In this document: positions 8,067 to 16,020 of the stretch, one piece after another
Layout: each line of letters opens with the position of its first letter
Position numbering within the stretch: the first letter of the stretch is position 1
Origin: Methanomicrobiales archaeon
GTDB taxonomy: Archaea; Halobacteriota; Methanomicrobia; Methanomicrobiales; Methanospirillaceae
Assembly: GCA_025358115.1 (NCBI GenBank)
Contig: JANYKQ010000033.1
Location: 1-64,000, forward strand
Length of the DNA stretch: 64,000 bases
Direction of reading: 5' to 3'
Made by a program: the position numbers and the translations under genes
Notes under the pieces: generated by a model
What the model saw: only the letters and a program-made list of their open reading frames with translations
What the model was told of the DNA's origin: nothing
Databases searched by the model: none

Positions 8067-9464
8067 TCACACGAACGAAAACGTCTCAGGGATCAGTGTC
8101 TGCAAGTCCACGACAACCGCAAGCGCCGGTGTCGGGTTCACGTTCATCTGGTGCTGGAACTTGGTCTGGGATTGCCAGGTACCGGCATTGATGCCAAGAA
8201 CCCCCCGGTAGGTCGTGATGCCTTTGATGTGGACATGGCCGGTATGCAGGATCTCAGGCAGCGGATCGATGATCATCCGGTCGATCTTTCCCGCAGCAAT
8301 CGGGGTCCTGCGTCCATAAGCAGGTGCAAGGTGACGGCGTTGGAGCATCTCCTGCATCATGAGCCCGCTCTGCTCGTAGGATGCCCCGGGGATCAACCCG
8401 ATCATATCATCGATCGATCGACCATGGTACATCAGGACCCGCACGCCCTGGAGATTGACCAGTGCCGGGTTCTCGACAAGCACAACGTTCTCCGGGAAAT
8501 TCCTCGTGAATGCTTCGGGTAAGACCGGCTGGGGTTCTGCGCCCCGGACCACGTCGTGGTTGCCCGGCGATACTATGATCTTCATCCGCGAGGGAAGGTC
8601 GCGCATCATGGCACCGAAGGCTTCGTACTGCTGGTAGATGTTTTTTATGGTCAGTTCGTTTTCATGTCCGGGAAAAATACCGATACCATCCACAAGGTCA
8701 CCGGCAATCAACAGGTAGGAGAAATCCGAGTCCGCGAGCCAGTCGGAAAAGCGGTGCCAGCTGTCCGCTAAAAAGGTATCACTGCCCACGTGGACATCGG
8801 AGATGAAGACCGCTTTTCCCGGAGTCTCGCTCCTGAACGGGGTGTTGTCGATCCGGATATCCGGGCGGTAGAGGAGCTCGGCAAAGAAGAGTTTCCCGTC
8901 GCTGGAGAGCTTCCCCTTAACCCCGATGACCTCGTCGTGGATGATCCGCTCGGCATCGGAGAAGGCCGGGCGATCCTTCCGGAAGAGCACGGGAATATTT
9001 GCCGTGGTATCTTCGAGCTCGGCGATCCGGTGCCCGTTTGTGGTGGTCTTGACTTCCGTGACCATGCCGATGATGGTGCACTCTTCCTGCCGGTACCGGT
9101 TGGAACGGGTGAGTGCCTCGATGGGCATGGTGCTGCACCGGCTCCGGATCATTCCCCCGAGCCGGGTGTACCGATCGCGGAAGTAGAAGAGGTAATCCCC
9201 GGTACCGTTTATGGGCCCGGAGGTGCCGGCAGAGCCGCTGACCACCTCAACGCTGGGATCCGTGAGAAACCGGGTCCCGTCACGGGTTACGGTCATGCCG
9301 GGGATGTGCTGTGCCGAGACCACGATCGCATGATCTGGTACTCCGGCGATGATGCGCTCGATCAGGCCGGGTTCACCCAGCTCCAGGATATACCGGACTA
9401 CATCGGGATGTACCTGCAGTCGCGCATCTAAAAAGGCGAGAGTGATCTGCTGGACATCGAGCAT
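8067..9464 (-). CDS. polB: DNA polymerase D (PolII) small subunit DP1
   Basis: This 465-residue protein is the exonuclease subunit of the archaeal family D replicative polymerase. An OB-fold region lies near residues 125-200. The calcineurin-like phosphoesterase motifs follow in order: S-D-V-H at 222-225, G-D-L-V-D-G at 255-260, P-G-N-H-D at 300-304, Y-H-G at 346-348 and T-G-H-V-H at 408-412, so the Mre11-like 3'-5' nuclease site looks active. I chose the ATG at 9464 because a TATA box lies 22-32 bases upstream, fitting a leaderless transcript; a GTG at 9482 is an in-frame alternative. The open frame runs further upstream but without family sequence. Confidence 0.93.
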   Translation of the reverse strand: MLDVQQITLAFLDARLQVHPDVVRYILELGEPGLIERIIAGVPDHAIVVSAQHIPGMTVTRDGTRFLTDPSVEVVSGSAGTSGPINGTGDYLFYFRDRYTRLGGMIRSRCSTMPIEALTRSNRYRQEECTIIGMVTEVKTTTNGHRIAELEDTTANIPVLFRKDRPAFSDAERIIHDEVIGVKGKLSSDGKLFFAELLYRPDIRIDNTPFRSETPGKAVFISDVHVGSDTFLADSWHRFSDWLADSDFSYLLIAGDLVDGIGIFPGHENELTIKNIYQQYEAFGAMMRDLPSRMKIIVSPGNHDVVRGAEPQPVLPEAFTRNFPENVVLVENPALVNLQGVRVLMYHGRSIDDMIGLIPGASYEQSGLMMQEMLQRRHLAPAYGRRTPIAAGKIDRMIIDPLPEILHTGHVHIKGITTYRGVLGINAGTWQSQTKFQHQMNVNPTPALAVVVDLQTLIPETFSFV

Positions 9465-9485
9465 GGTTAGTATATCGTTCACTGA

Positions 9486-9496
9486 GAAAATATAGG
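9486..9496 (-). promoter_or_regulatory. TATA box of the DP1 gene
   Basis: CCTATATTTTC on the minus strand is centred about 27 bases before the ATG at 9464, the spacing expected for an archaeal leaderless mRNA. No Shine-Dalgarno sequence is seen before that ATG. Confidence 0.55.
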
Positions 9497-9605
9497 ATAC
9501 CGTTTGGGATCCCGTTCCTTCGGAAATCCCCGCTCTTTCACCGGAATTTAAGGGGGATTTATAGCCCCCTCCCGCACACGTGATCATAACAGGGGCAGCG
9601 AATCC

Positions 9606-10223
9606 ATGTATGATGTTATCCAGACTTTTCTCATAGGGCTGGTGATCGGCCTGACCGGTGCCCTTGCCCCCGGGCCCACGCTGGTCGCTACCATCAATGC
9701 CTCCATGGCCGGTGACTGGAAGATCGGGCCGAAAGTGACCGCAGGTCATATGATCGCCGAATCCGTCATCTTTCTCCTGATTGTTCTCGGGCTTGCCACG
9801 CTCGCCCTCCCGTATACTTCGGCCATTGCCCTGATCGGCGGGGTTGCCCTGATCGTATTCGGGGCACTCACTATCGCGGGAAGCCGGGGGGCAACCCTGA
9901 ATGGCCCGGTAATGGGAACGGCCGGCAACCCGTATGTTGCCGGGCTGGTCACCAGCGCTGCCAACCCCTATTTCTGGATCTGGTGGCTCACGGTTGGCAG
10001 TGCCATGGTGATTGCCGGGCTCACAGGAGGGATTGCCCTTGCCGCAGTCTTCATGGTGGGGCACTGGTGTGCGGATCTCGGGTGGTACACGTTCGTATCA
10101 GCCGGTATCTCCCGGGGACGGACCCTGCTCTCCGATCTCTCTTACCAGAGGATAATGGCGGTGTGCGGGATATTTCTGGTCCTGTTCGGGGCATACTACC
10201 TCTCGTCCCTTTTTATGCGCTGA
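9606..10223 (+). CDS. LysE/RhtB-family amino acid exporter
   Basis: A 205-residue membrane protein with six predicted spans and the LysE-family N-terminus L-x-G-A-L-A-P-G-P at residues 16-24. The family exports amino acids or similar small molecules. The mid-protein S-A-A-N-P-Y-F-W-I-W-W motif near residues 115-125 also fits (usually N-P-K/Y-x-x-x-F/W). It stands alone, with no regulator beside it, so the substrate cannot be told. Confidence 0.85.
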   Translation: MYDVIQTFLIGLVIGLTGALAPGPTLVATINASMAGDWKIGPKVTAGHMIAESVIFLLIVLGLATLALPYTSAIALIGGVALIVFGALTIAGSRGATLNGPVMGTAGNPYVAGLVTSAANPYFWIWWLTVGSAMVIAGLTGGIALAAVFMVGHWCADLGWYTFVSAGISRGRTLLSDLSYQRIMAVCGIFLVLFGAYYLSSLFMR

Positions 10224-10281
10224 CCCGTGGTCAAGACCGGTGCGCTATATTAACAAAAAATCCCATACAGTGTAGCAAGAG

Positions 10282-11232
10282 ATGGCTGACAACGACAAAT
10301 CCCCGGATATCCGCACGCGGATCAACCAGTTCCGCACAAGTGATCACTGGGCAGTATCGCTGGCCCGCGACCTGATCTGGGTAGTTGCGGTTGTCGGCTG
10401 CATTGCTATCGCCCTCTTTTTGATCTGCGGCACCTGGCCCGCGGTGGTCACGATCGAGTCCGAGAGCATGGTGCCCAACATGAACGTGGGCGACCTTGTT
10501 GTCGTTGTCCAGAAAGACCGGTTCGGGGATCTCCAGACCTGGGATGACGGGAAGGTGTCAGGGTATAAAAAGTTCGGCGATTACGGTGACGTGATCATCT
10601 ATCGCCCGAATGGTCTCACCGATATGTGGGCTTCGGTCGGCCTCCTCCCGCTCTCGAAGGCGCAGCACCCGATCATCCACCGGGCCATGACGTGGACGGA
10701 ATCAGGGCAGCCCGTCCCATCGTATCTCAATATCTACCGGGGGAAGACCACGCCCACCGGGTATCTCCCGCTCACGGTCAGCGGAACCGCAAACGGGTAC
10801 CAGGTCCTCTCGACCGGTGCAGGCACACCTGCTACCAATTTCACACCCGGGACAAAGGATCTCATCATGAGAAGCCCGGAGGGGAGCTATGTCCTTCCCG
10901 CAGATGCCGTGGTCCCGAACTCCGGTTATGTCAGGAATACCAATACTACCGCCACGCATGGCGGGTACATCACCAAGGGTGACAACAACAACTTCAGCGA
11001 CCAGGGATACCTTACGATTCCCGGGACAGGAACCCTTGAGCCTGTGAAGAAGGAGTGGGTTGTCGGCAAGGCGCTCTTCACCGTGCCCTATGTCGGTCTT
11101 CTCCCGCTCCACATCGGGGAAGTGATCATTGTCGTCATCGTCCTCATGGTGCTCCATGAACTCTACCTCCGCAGGAAAGAGGAAGGGACTGCGGTAAAAC
11201 CCCAGAAGAAAACCGGAAAGAAACAACGGTGA
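10282..11232 (+). CDS. Signal peptidase I (ER/archaeal Ser-His type)
   Basis: A 316-residue membrane-anchored protease that removes signal peptides from secreted proteins. The first membrane span is at residues 31-50, followed by the catalytic S-E-S-M box with Ser62 and the second catalytic residue His133 in H-P-I-I-H-R; histidine instead of lysine marks the eukaryote-like SEC11 class. A Gly-Asp-Asn box (GDNN) lies near 234. Between these motifs is an insertion of about 80 residues, longer than in SEC11, and a second membrane span sits near the C-terminus before a Lys-rich tail. The stop overlaps the start of cofH. Confidence 0.88.
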   Translation: MADNDKSPDIRTRINQFRTSDHWAVSLARDLIWVVAVVGCIAIALFLICGTWPAVVTIESESMVPNMNVGDLVVVVQKDRFGDLQTWDDGKVSGYKKFGDYGDVIIYRPNGLTDMWASVGLLPLSKAQHPIIHRAMTWTESGQPVPSYLNIYRGKTTPTGYLPLTVSGTANGYQVLSTGAGTPATNFTPGTKDLIMRSPEGSYVLPADAVVPNSGYVRNTNTTATHGGYITKGDNNNFSDQGYLTIPGTGTLEPVKKEWVVGKALFTVPYVGLLPLHIGEVIIVVIVLMVLHELYLRRKEEGTAVKPQKKTGKKQR

Positions 11233-12329
11233 TGAAGATGACAACCGCAAACATACCAACCCTGCTGTCCGATGTGCTGGCGGGTCACCGGCTCTCCGGG
11301 CCGGAAGCAGAATCTCTGCTGAATACCCGGGGATCCGATGTTCTTAAGATTCTTGCGGCTGCCGATGCGACGCGGGAACGCCGTGTCGGGGATACCGTCA
11401 CCTATGTCCGGAACCAGAACCTCCACGTGACCAACATCTGCAAGAATCTCTGCGGGTTCTGCGGGTTCGGGAGGAAGGCAACGGACGAGGGGGCGTACTG
11501 CCACGACAAGGCGGGGATCCAGGTCCAGGCAAAGCTGGCCTCCGAGCGGAAGGTGACCGAGATCTGCCTGCTCTCGGGAGTGCACCCCGGTTTTACGCTG
11601 GATACGTTTGTGGACCTGATCCACTGGGTGCACGAGGCAGCGCCCGGTGTTCACGTCCACGCGTTCAGCCCGGATGAGGTTGCCCACGCGGCACACCGGG
11701 GGAAGATTACAACGCCGGAAGTACTCGCCCGGCTCAAGGAGGAGGGGCTTGGCACCATCCAGGGAACCGCGGCCGAGATCCTCGTCGATTCCGTCCGGCA
11801 GGTGATCTGCCCCCGCAAGGTGCCCACCGCAGACTGGGTCCGGATCATCAGGGAAGCGCATGGGATGGGCCTGCGGTCAACGGCAACCATCATGTACGGG
11901 TCGTACGAGACTGCTGCGGACCAGGTCGAGCACCTTGGCATCCTGCGCACGATCCAGGATGAGACGCACGGTTTTACCGAACTCGTTACCCTGCCGTATG
12001 TCCACACCAATACGCCGCTGTTCCAGCAGGGGATCGCCCGGGCCGGGCCCACGGGCAGGGAAGACCTCCTGATGATCGCAGTCTCCCGGCTTTTCCTGGA
12101 CAACTTCAACAATATCCAGGTTGCATGGGGAAAAGTGGGCTTAAAGATGACCCAGCTCGCCCTTCTCTCGGGCGCCAATGACCTCGCCGGGACCATGTTC
12201 ACCGATGATGTGACCGGCGATGCCGGGGCATCCGGTTCGGATTACCTGGATCCAAAGGATATGGAGCGGATCGTCACGGATATCGGGCGAAAACTCCGGC
12301 AGAGGACCACGCTGTACGATCTCGTATGA
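11232..12329 (+). CDS. cofH: FO synthase subunit CofH (5-amino-6-(D-ribitylamino)uracil-L-tyrosine transferase), copy 1
   Basis: A radical-SAM enzyme of about 365 residues that joins tyrosine-derived 4-hydroxybenzyl to the ribitylaminouracil in F420 deazaflavin synthesis. The cluster motif C-K-N-L-C-G-F-C near residue 69 is the CX3CX2C of radical SAM, preceded by N-L-H-V-T-N-I, and the C-terminal Y-L-D-P-K-D-M region is typical of CofH and its MqnC/MqnE relatives. A GTG at 11229 directly precedes the ATG at 11232; both overlap the signal peptidase stop. Menaquinone synthesis is not expected in methanogens, so CofH is preferred. Compare the second copy at 12795. Confidence 0.88.
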   Translation: MKMTTANIPTLLSDVLAGHRLSGPEAESLLNTRGSDVLKILAAADATRERRVGDTVTYVRNQNLHVTNICKNLCGFCGFGRKATDEGAYCHDKAGIQVQAKLASERKVTEICLLSGVHPGFTLDTFVDLIHWVHEAAPGVHVHAFSPDEVAHAAHRGKITTPEVLARLKEEGLGTIQGTAAEILVDSVRQVICPRKVPTADWVRIIREAHGMGLRSTATIMYGSYETAADQVEHLGILRTIQDETHGFTELVTLPYVHTNTPLFQQGIARAGPTGREDLLMIAVSRLFLDNFNNIQVAWGKVGLKMTQLALLSGANDLAGTMFTDDVTGDAGASGSDYLDPKDMERIVTDIGRKLRQRTTLYDLV

Positions 12330-12360
12330 GACCCAAGAAAAAAAGGGAAAATTAAAAAAC

Positions 12361-12368
12361 TTTTTTTT
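12361..12368 (+). terminator. Oligo-T terminator after cofH copy 1
   Basis: A run of eight T residues follows a purine-rich stretch 31 bases after the cofH stop and lies between two convergent genes. Such T-runs terminate archaeal RNA polymerase. Confidence 0.45.
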
Positions 12369-12382
12369 ATCTCTGGTGGAGA

Positions 12383-12682
12383 TCAGAGGAGTTCGAGCGC
12401 AGCACGCCCGGTCATGCCGTTCTTGATCCCGCGCCCCATGGCGGAGCGGTTGGCTTCCTTGACGATCCCTTTTAAGAGATCGTCGGTGTCGACAATGGAC
12501 GGGCCGACGGATGGCCGGACCTTTACTGCGGGATAACTGAACGAGTCGAGCGCCGCGACATCGAACGCGCCGCACCCGATCATTCCAATGTCTGTCTTTA
12601 TCGCGACAAGGTTCGCCGGGCCAAGGGGAATAATAAATCCCTTGGCAATTTTTCTGGTCAGATGAATGTCTACCTGGTGCAT
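12383..12682 (-). CDS. DUF1805 domain protein
   Basis: A 99-residue protein matching the DUF1805 (YunC) family along its whole length: the core G-P-A-N-L-V-A-I-K-T-D-I-G-M-I-G-C-G-A-F-D and the V-G-P-S-I-V-D-T-D-D-L-L segment are distinctive. The family is common in methanogens and Firmicutes; its biochemical role is unknown. It lies convergent with cofH copy 1 and divergent from cofH copy 2, on the opposite strand between the paralogues. Confidence 0.82.
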   Translation of the reverse strand: MHQVDIHLTRKIAKGFIIPLGPANLVAIKTDIGMIGCGAFDVAALDSFSYPAVKVRPSVGPSIVDTDDLLKGIVKEANRSAMGRGIKNGMTGRAALELL

Positions 12683-12794
12683 ATCTCTCCAGCATTCATG
12701 GTTGTCGTGAGGGAATAATAATCATGTGGCATGGGAATACCATACAATCACAATAATTCGTGCATTCCGGACCGGAAATTGCATGGAGTAGATC

Positions 12795-13883
12795 ATGGAT
12801 CAGAACCTTCAAACCCTGCTCAGGGATGTGAAAAACGGCCACCGGCTGAGTGAAGATGAATGCCTCAGGCTGTTTTCCGTTCGTGACCGGCAGATCTGGG
12901 AGATTGCTGCTGCGGCCGATGCAATGCGGGAGCAGCGTGCGGGCCCCGCGGTGACCTGGGTCCTGAACCAGAACATCAACGTGACCAACCTCTGCGTGAA
13001 TACCTGCGGGTTCTGCGGCTTTTCCAAGAAACCCGGCAACGAGGGGATCTATTTCCACGACAAGGCAGAGATCCAGAAGAAGGCGGCGCTGGCAAAGTCC
13101 CGCGGTGTATCCGAGATCTGCACGGTCAGCGGCCTTCACCCGGCTTTCACTGCGCAATCCTATATCGATGTCTACCGGTGGATCCGTGAAGCAGCACCGG
13201 GGGTCCACCTCCATGCAAGCAACCCGATGGAAGTTGCCTATGCGGCAGAAAAGAGCGGGATAAGCACCCGGGATGTCATGATTGCCATGAAAGAGGCCGG
13301 GCTGGGTTCCATGTGCGGGACAGCGGCCGAGATCCTGGTGGATTCCGTGCGGGATGAGATCTGCCACGAGAAGATCCCGACTGCCGAGTGGGTGCGCATC
13401 ATCAAAGAGGCACACCAGCTCGGTATCCGCACCACTGCCACCATTATGTACGGCCACTGCGAGACGGATGCCGACCGGGTGTGCCACCTCGCGATCCTCC
13501 GGGAGATTCAGGATGCCACCCATGGGTTTACCGAATTTGTCCCGCTCTCGTTCATCCACATGAACACGCCAATTTACCGCGCCGGTATCGCCCGGGCGGG
13601 AGCAACGGGAAGAGAGGATCTCCTGATGGTGGCAGTTGCACGCCTCTTTTTAGATAACTTCACCAACATCCAGGTCTCGTGGGTGAAAGAGGGGATCAAG
13701 ATGGCCCAGCTGGGACTTATCGCGGGGGCAAATGATCTCGGCGGGACGATGTTCGAAGAGAGCATCTCGAAAGGGGCAGGGGCGGTCAATACCGATTATC
13801 TCGATCCAAAAGAGATGCAGCGCGTTGCTGAGGATGCGGGCAGGCCGCTCCGGCAACGAACAACCCTCTATGAATTGCTCTAG
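12795..13883 (+). CDS. cofH: CofH-family radical SAM enzyme, copy 2
   Basis: A 362-residue paralogue of the gene at 11232, colinear along the full length and with the same CX3CX2C motif (C-V-N-T-C-G-F-C, near residues 72-79). About two thirds of residues appear shared by eye. Both copies keep the catalytic region and the same C-terminus (L-R-Q-R-T-T-L-Y-[DE]-L). Methanogens often carry two CofH genes; whether both make FO is open. It is separated from copy 1 by the oppositely oriented DUF1805 gene, so the pair is not a simple operon. Confidence 0.85.
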   Translation: MDQNLQTLLRDVKNGHRLSEDECLRLFSVRDRQIWEIAAAADAMREQRAGPAVTWVLNQNINVTNLCVNTCGFCGFSKKPGNEGIYFHDKAEIQKKAALAKSRGVSEICTVSGLHPAFTAQSYIDVYRWIREAAPGVHLHASNPMEVAYAAEKSGISTRDVMIAMKEAGLGSMCGTAAEILVDSVRDEICHEKIPTAEWVRIIKEAHQLGIRTTATIMYGHCETDADRVCHLAILREIQDATHGFTEFVPLSFIHMNTPIYRAGIARAGATGREDLLMVAVARLFLDNFTNIQVSWVKEGIKMAQLGLIAGANDLGGTMFEESISKGAGAVNTDYLDPKEMQRVAEDAGRPLRQRTTLYELL

Positions 13884-13923
13884 TGGTGTGGCGGGACATT
13901 TGCAGATTTAAACACGGGTTACT

Positions 13924-14379
13924 ATGCGAAGACATGATCGCGAGATAACCGATCGCTCCGAGATGGAAACCCTTCTCAACGAAGCGAAGGTGTGCAGACT
14001 CGGGTGTGATGATAATGGCATGCCCTATATTGTGCCGGTATCGTTTGGGTACCGGGAGGGGGTAATCTATATCCATTCCGCCCGGGAAGGCCGGAAGATT
14101 GCCCTTTTACAGAAGAACCCAGAATGTTGTATCGAAATCGATGAATGCCGGGGAGTCCTGCGTAATAGTAATCCTTGTAATTATGAAATGAACTATCGGA
14201 GTGTCATCTGCCAGGGAAGAGCGCATTTCATTACCGATCCCGAGGAGAAACGTGAAGGGCTGAACTGCATTCTGCAGCATTATGGTGCAGAACCCCACCC
14301 CTTCACCGAAAAAGAATTGAAGAGCGTCTGTGTGATCAGGGTTGATATCGCAGAAATGACGGGGAAAAAATACGGCTGA
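13924..14379 (+). CDS. Pyridoxamine 5'-phosphate oxidase-family flavin-binding protein
   Basis: A 151-residue split-barrel protein of the NimA/PPOX-like group. Typical elements are the N-terminal R-x-I-T-D-R-S-E-M-E-T-L-L, the C-R-L-G-C-D-D-N-G-M-P-Y-I-V-P-V-S-F-G-Y core near residues 24-43 and the R-E-G-R-K-I-A-L-L segment. Members bind FMN or F420 and reduce nitro groups or other small substrates; the true substrate here is unknown. It ends six bases before a convergent flavoprotein gene. Confidence 0.82.
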   Translation: MRRHDREITDRSEMETLLNEAKVCRLGCDDNGMPYIVPVSFGYREGVIYIHSAREGRKIALLQKNPECCIEIDECRGVLRNSNPCNYEMNYRSVICQGRAHFITDPEEKREGLNCILQHYGAEPHPFTEKELKSVCVIRVDIAEMTGKKYG

Positions 14380-14384
14380 TCTCC

Positions 14385-14939
14385 TCAGCGGTGATCCTTC
14401 CTGACCAGCCGGATGATCTTATCCCCGATCTTCTGTGCTTTCTCCACGGCTTCCGTATCGGTGAGCACTTCGCCCTCGTGATACCCGTTGCCCTTGACCG
14501 AGCCCAGTGACGAGAACTCATGGGTGCTCAGGAACCCCTCCAGCGTCTGGATCGTCCGGCTGGCACCTTTGTTTGCCTGGACAGCGACGGCAACCCCTTT
14601 TCTCCCCGCCATCTTCCGGTCATGGTAGAGGGAATAGGTGCGGTCGATGAAATTTTTCAGGTGACCACAGACATCGTAATAATACGTGGGCGACCCGATC
14701 ACGAGCACATCACAGTCAAGTATCTTTTTGGCTATTGAGTCCCAGTCATCGTTCTCGATCACGCACCACTTCTTCTCCTTGCACTTCTCACAGCCCAGGC
14801 ACGGGTGGATCTTCTTTCCTGCAAGCGAGACAAACTCGGTTTTGAGCCCTGCTCCATGACAGCGTTCGAGAATGACATTGACAAGGTCTGCCGTGTTGCC
14901 ACCCTTGCGCATGCTTCCTGAAATCCCCAGCACTTTCAT
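14385..14939 (-). CDS. Iron-sulfur flavoprotein (Isf-like NADPH-dependent FMN reductase family)
   Basis: A 184-residue flavodoxin-like protein. The N-terminal M-K-V-L-G-I-S-G-S-M-R-K-G-G-N-T binds FMN phosphate; C-L-G-C-E-K-C-x5-C near residues 48-60 is the compact cysteine motif of the methanogen iron-sulfur flavoprotein. Isf proteins pass electrons from ferredoxin and can reduce oxygen or peroxide. The stop of the upstream GIY-YIG gene overlaps its start by four bases, so both are co-transcribed. Confidence 0.85.
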   Translation of the reverse strand: MKVLGISGSMRKGGNTADLVNVILERCHGAGLKTEFVSLAGKKIHPCLGCEKCKEKKWCVIENDDWDSIAKKILDCDVLVIGSPTYYYDVCGHLKNFIDRTYSLYHDRKMAGRKGVAVAVQANKGASRTIQTLEGFLSTHEFSSLGSVKGNGYHEGEVLTDTEAVEKAQKIGDKIIRLVRKDHR

Positions 14940-15391
14940 ATGCTATCCTTTGCGCCCGGGTTCATGATGGTTTTGGTCATTGGCACGAGCCCGAGATGGC
15001 GGAACGCAGAAAGGATCTCATGCTGTGGATCGGATTTCCGGTAAAAAAGATGGGAGGTGCAGGTGCAGTCACTGCACCCGAACTTTGGAATCCCTCCCGT
15101 GTCCAGCTCATGGGCAAGCCGGCATTCCAGGCGATCGTCCGTGACAGCATAGACCGCGTATACAAGAGAAAAACAGGAGGATGTGTGAAGATAGTCCACA
15201 TGCCATTTCGGGCGCTTGTCCCGCAGTTCGGAGAGGCTGATGTGGCGCTCAAGTCGTATCAGCCCTCCGCTGCCTAAGGCGGACCCGACGTAGCAGTGCC
15301 AGCCGGGCCGGAACGGGATATCCCCGAGTGCACCGATCCTGACCGTGCAGCCGGGATTCTTAAAAACGAGACAGTAGATTCCCTTATCCAT
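14936..15391 (-). CDS. GIY-YIG-type nuclease-fold protein (DUF123)
   Basis: A 151-residue DUF123 (COG1833, Uri-like) protein. It opens with G-I-Y-C-L-V-F and has Y-V-G-S-A-L-G-S-G-G-L-x-x-R-L-x-R-H near residues 34-51, a variant GIY-YIG nuclease core, then K-W-H-V-D-Y-L near 62-68 and a Cys/His-rich middle (F-G-C-S-D-C-x-C-T-S-H-L-F). Archaeal members are thought to be DNA or RNA endonucleases but are poorly characterised. It overlaps the metallo-hydrolase gene upstream by eight bases and the flavoprotein gene downstream by four. Confidence 0.82.
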   Translation of the reverse strand: MDKGIYCLVFKNPGCTVRIGALGDIPFRPGWHCYVGSALGSGGLIRLERHISLSELRDKRPKWHVDYLHTSSCFSLVYAVYAVTDDRLECRLAHELDTGGIPKFGCSDCTCTSHLFYRKSDPQHEILSAFRHLGLVPMTKTIMNPGAKDSI

Positions 15392-15986
15392 AACCGCTCT
15401 TGATCAGGCTGAGTGCAGCAGCGATATGCCGTCTCCCGTTCTCTTCTACCGGTGACCCGTGGCCCGGGAAGAGCCCTTCAACATCGAGCGGTGCCAGCCG
15501 TTCGAGCGATCGCTGGAGTTGGGCCCGGCTCCCGCCCGGGAAATCATAGCGCCCGAAGGCCCCGTCGGTAAAGACCGTATCGCCGCTGATAAGGAGCTGA
15601 TCTTTCTCGCTGAAAAGGCAGATGCAGCCCGGTGTGTGGCCCGGCGTGTGGATGACGGTGAAACCCCCGATGATATCCCCGTCTTTGAAGGTGATATCCG
15701 GCAGGATGCCCGGTGAGCGGGCGCCGAAATGCATCGAGAGGCTCTGCGCATCGTCCACCAGCCCCCGGGCATCGCTCGTGTGGATCGCGACTTTGGCTTT
15801 GCACATGTGCGCGATCTCCTTTACCCGGGCTGTATGGTCGAAGTGGCAGTGGGTGAGGACAATGGTCTCGATCCGCTCCTTGTAGGGTGCTACCGCCATG
15901 GGCATGACCCCGGCATCCACGAGAATATTTCCCACGATATAGGAGTTTGCCCAGACATCACCGTTTGATAACCACTCGACCTGCAT
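15384..15986 (-). CDS. MBL-fold metallo-hydrolase
   Basis: A 200-residue metallo-beta-lactamase fold hydrolase of the glyoxalase II-like group. The zinc motif T-H-C-H-F-D-H-T near residues 45-52, H-T-P-G-H-T-P-G-C near 112-120, G-D-T-V-F and the final P-G-H-G-S are all present, so two metal sites are complete. The substrate cannot be read from the sequence. The ATG at 15986 gives the family start; the open frame continues upstream antisense to thiC and is not real. It shares its start region with the divergent thiC-like gene. Confidence 0.86.
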   Translation of the reverse strand: MQVEWLSNGDVWANSYIVGNILVDAGVMPMAVAPYKERIETIVLTHCHFDHTARVKEIAHMCKAKVAIHTSDARGLVDDAQSLSMHFGARSPGILPDITFKDGDIIGGFTVIHTPGHTPGCICLFSEKDQLLISGDTVFTDGAFGRYDFPGGSRAQLQRSLERLAPLDVEGLFPGHGSPVEENGRRHIAAALSLIKSGYG

Positions 15987-16020
15987 GCACAATAATAAGG
16001 ACTCCGCACAGATGTTTCTT

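Noticed and set aside
9465-10064. A 200-residue N-terminal extension of DP1
   Set aside because: The extension overlaps the LysE gene antisense, has no family similarity and lies upstream of a TATA box at the right distance for ATG 9464.
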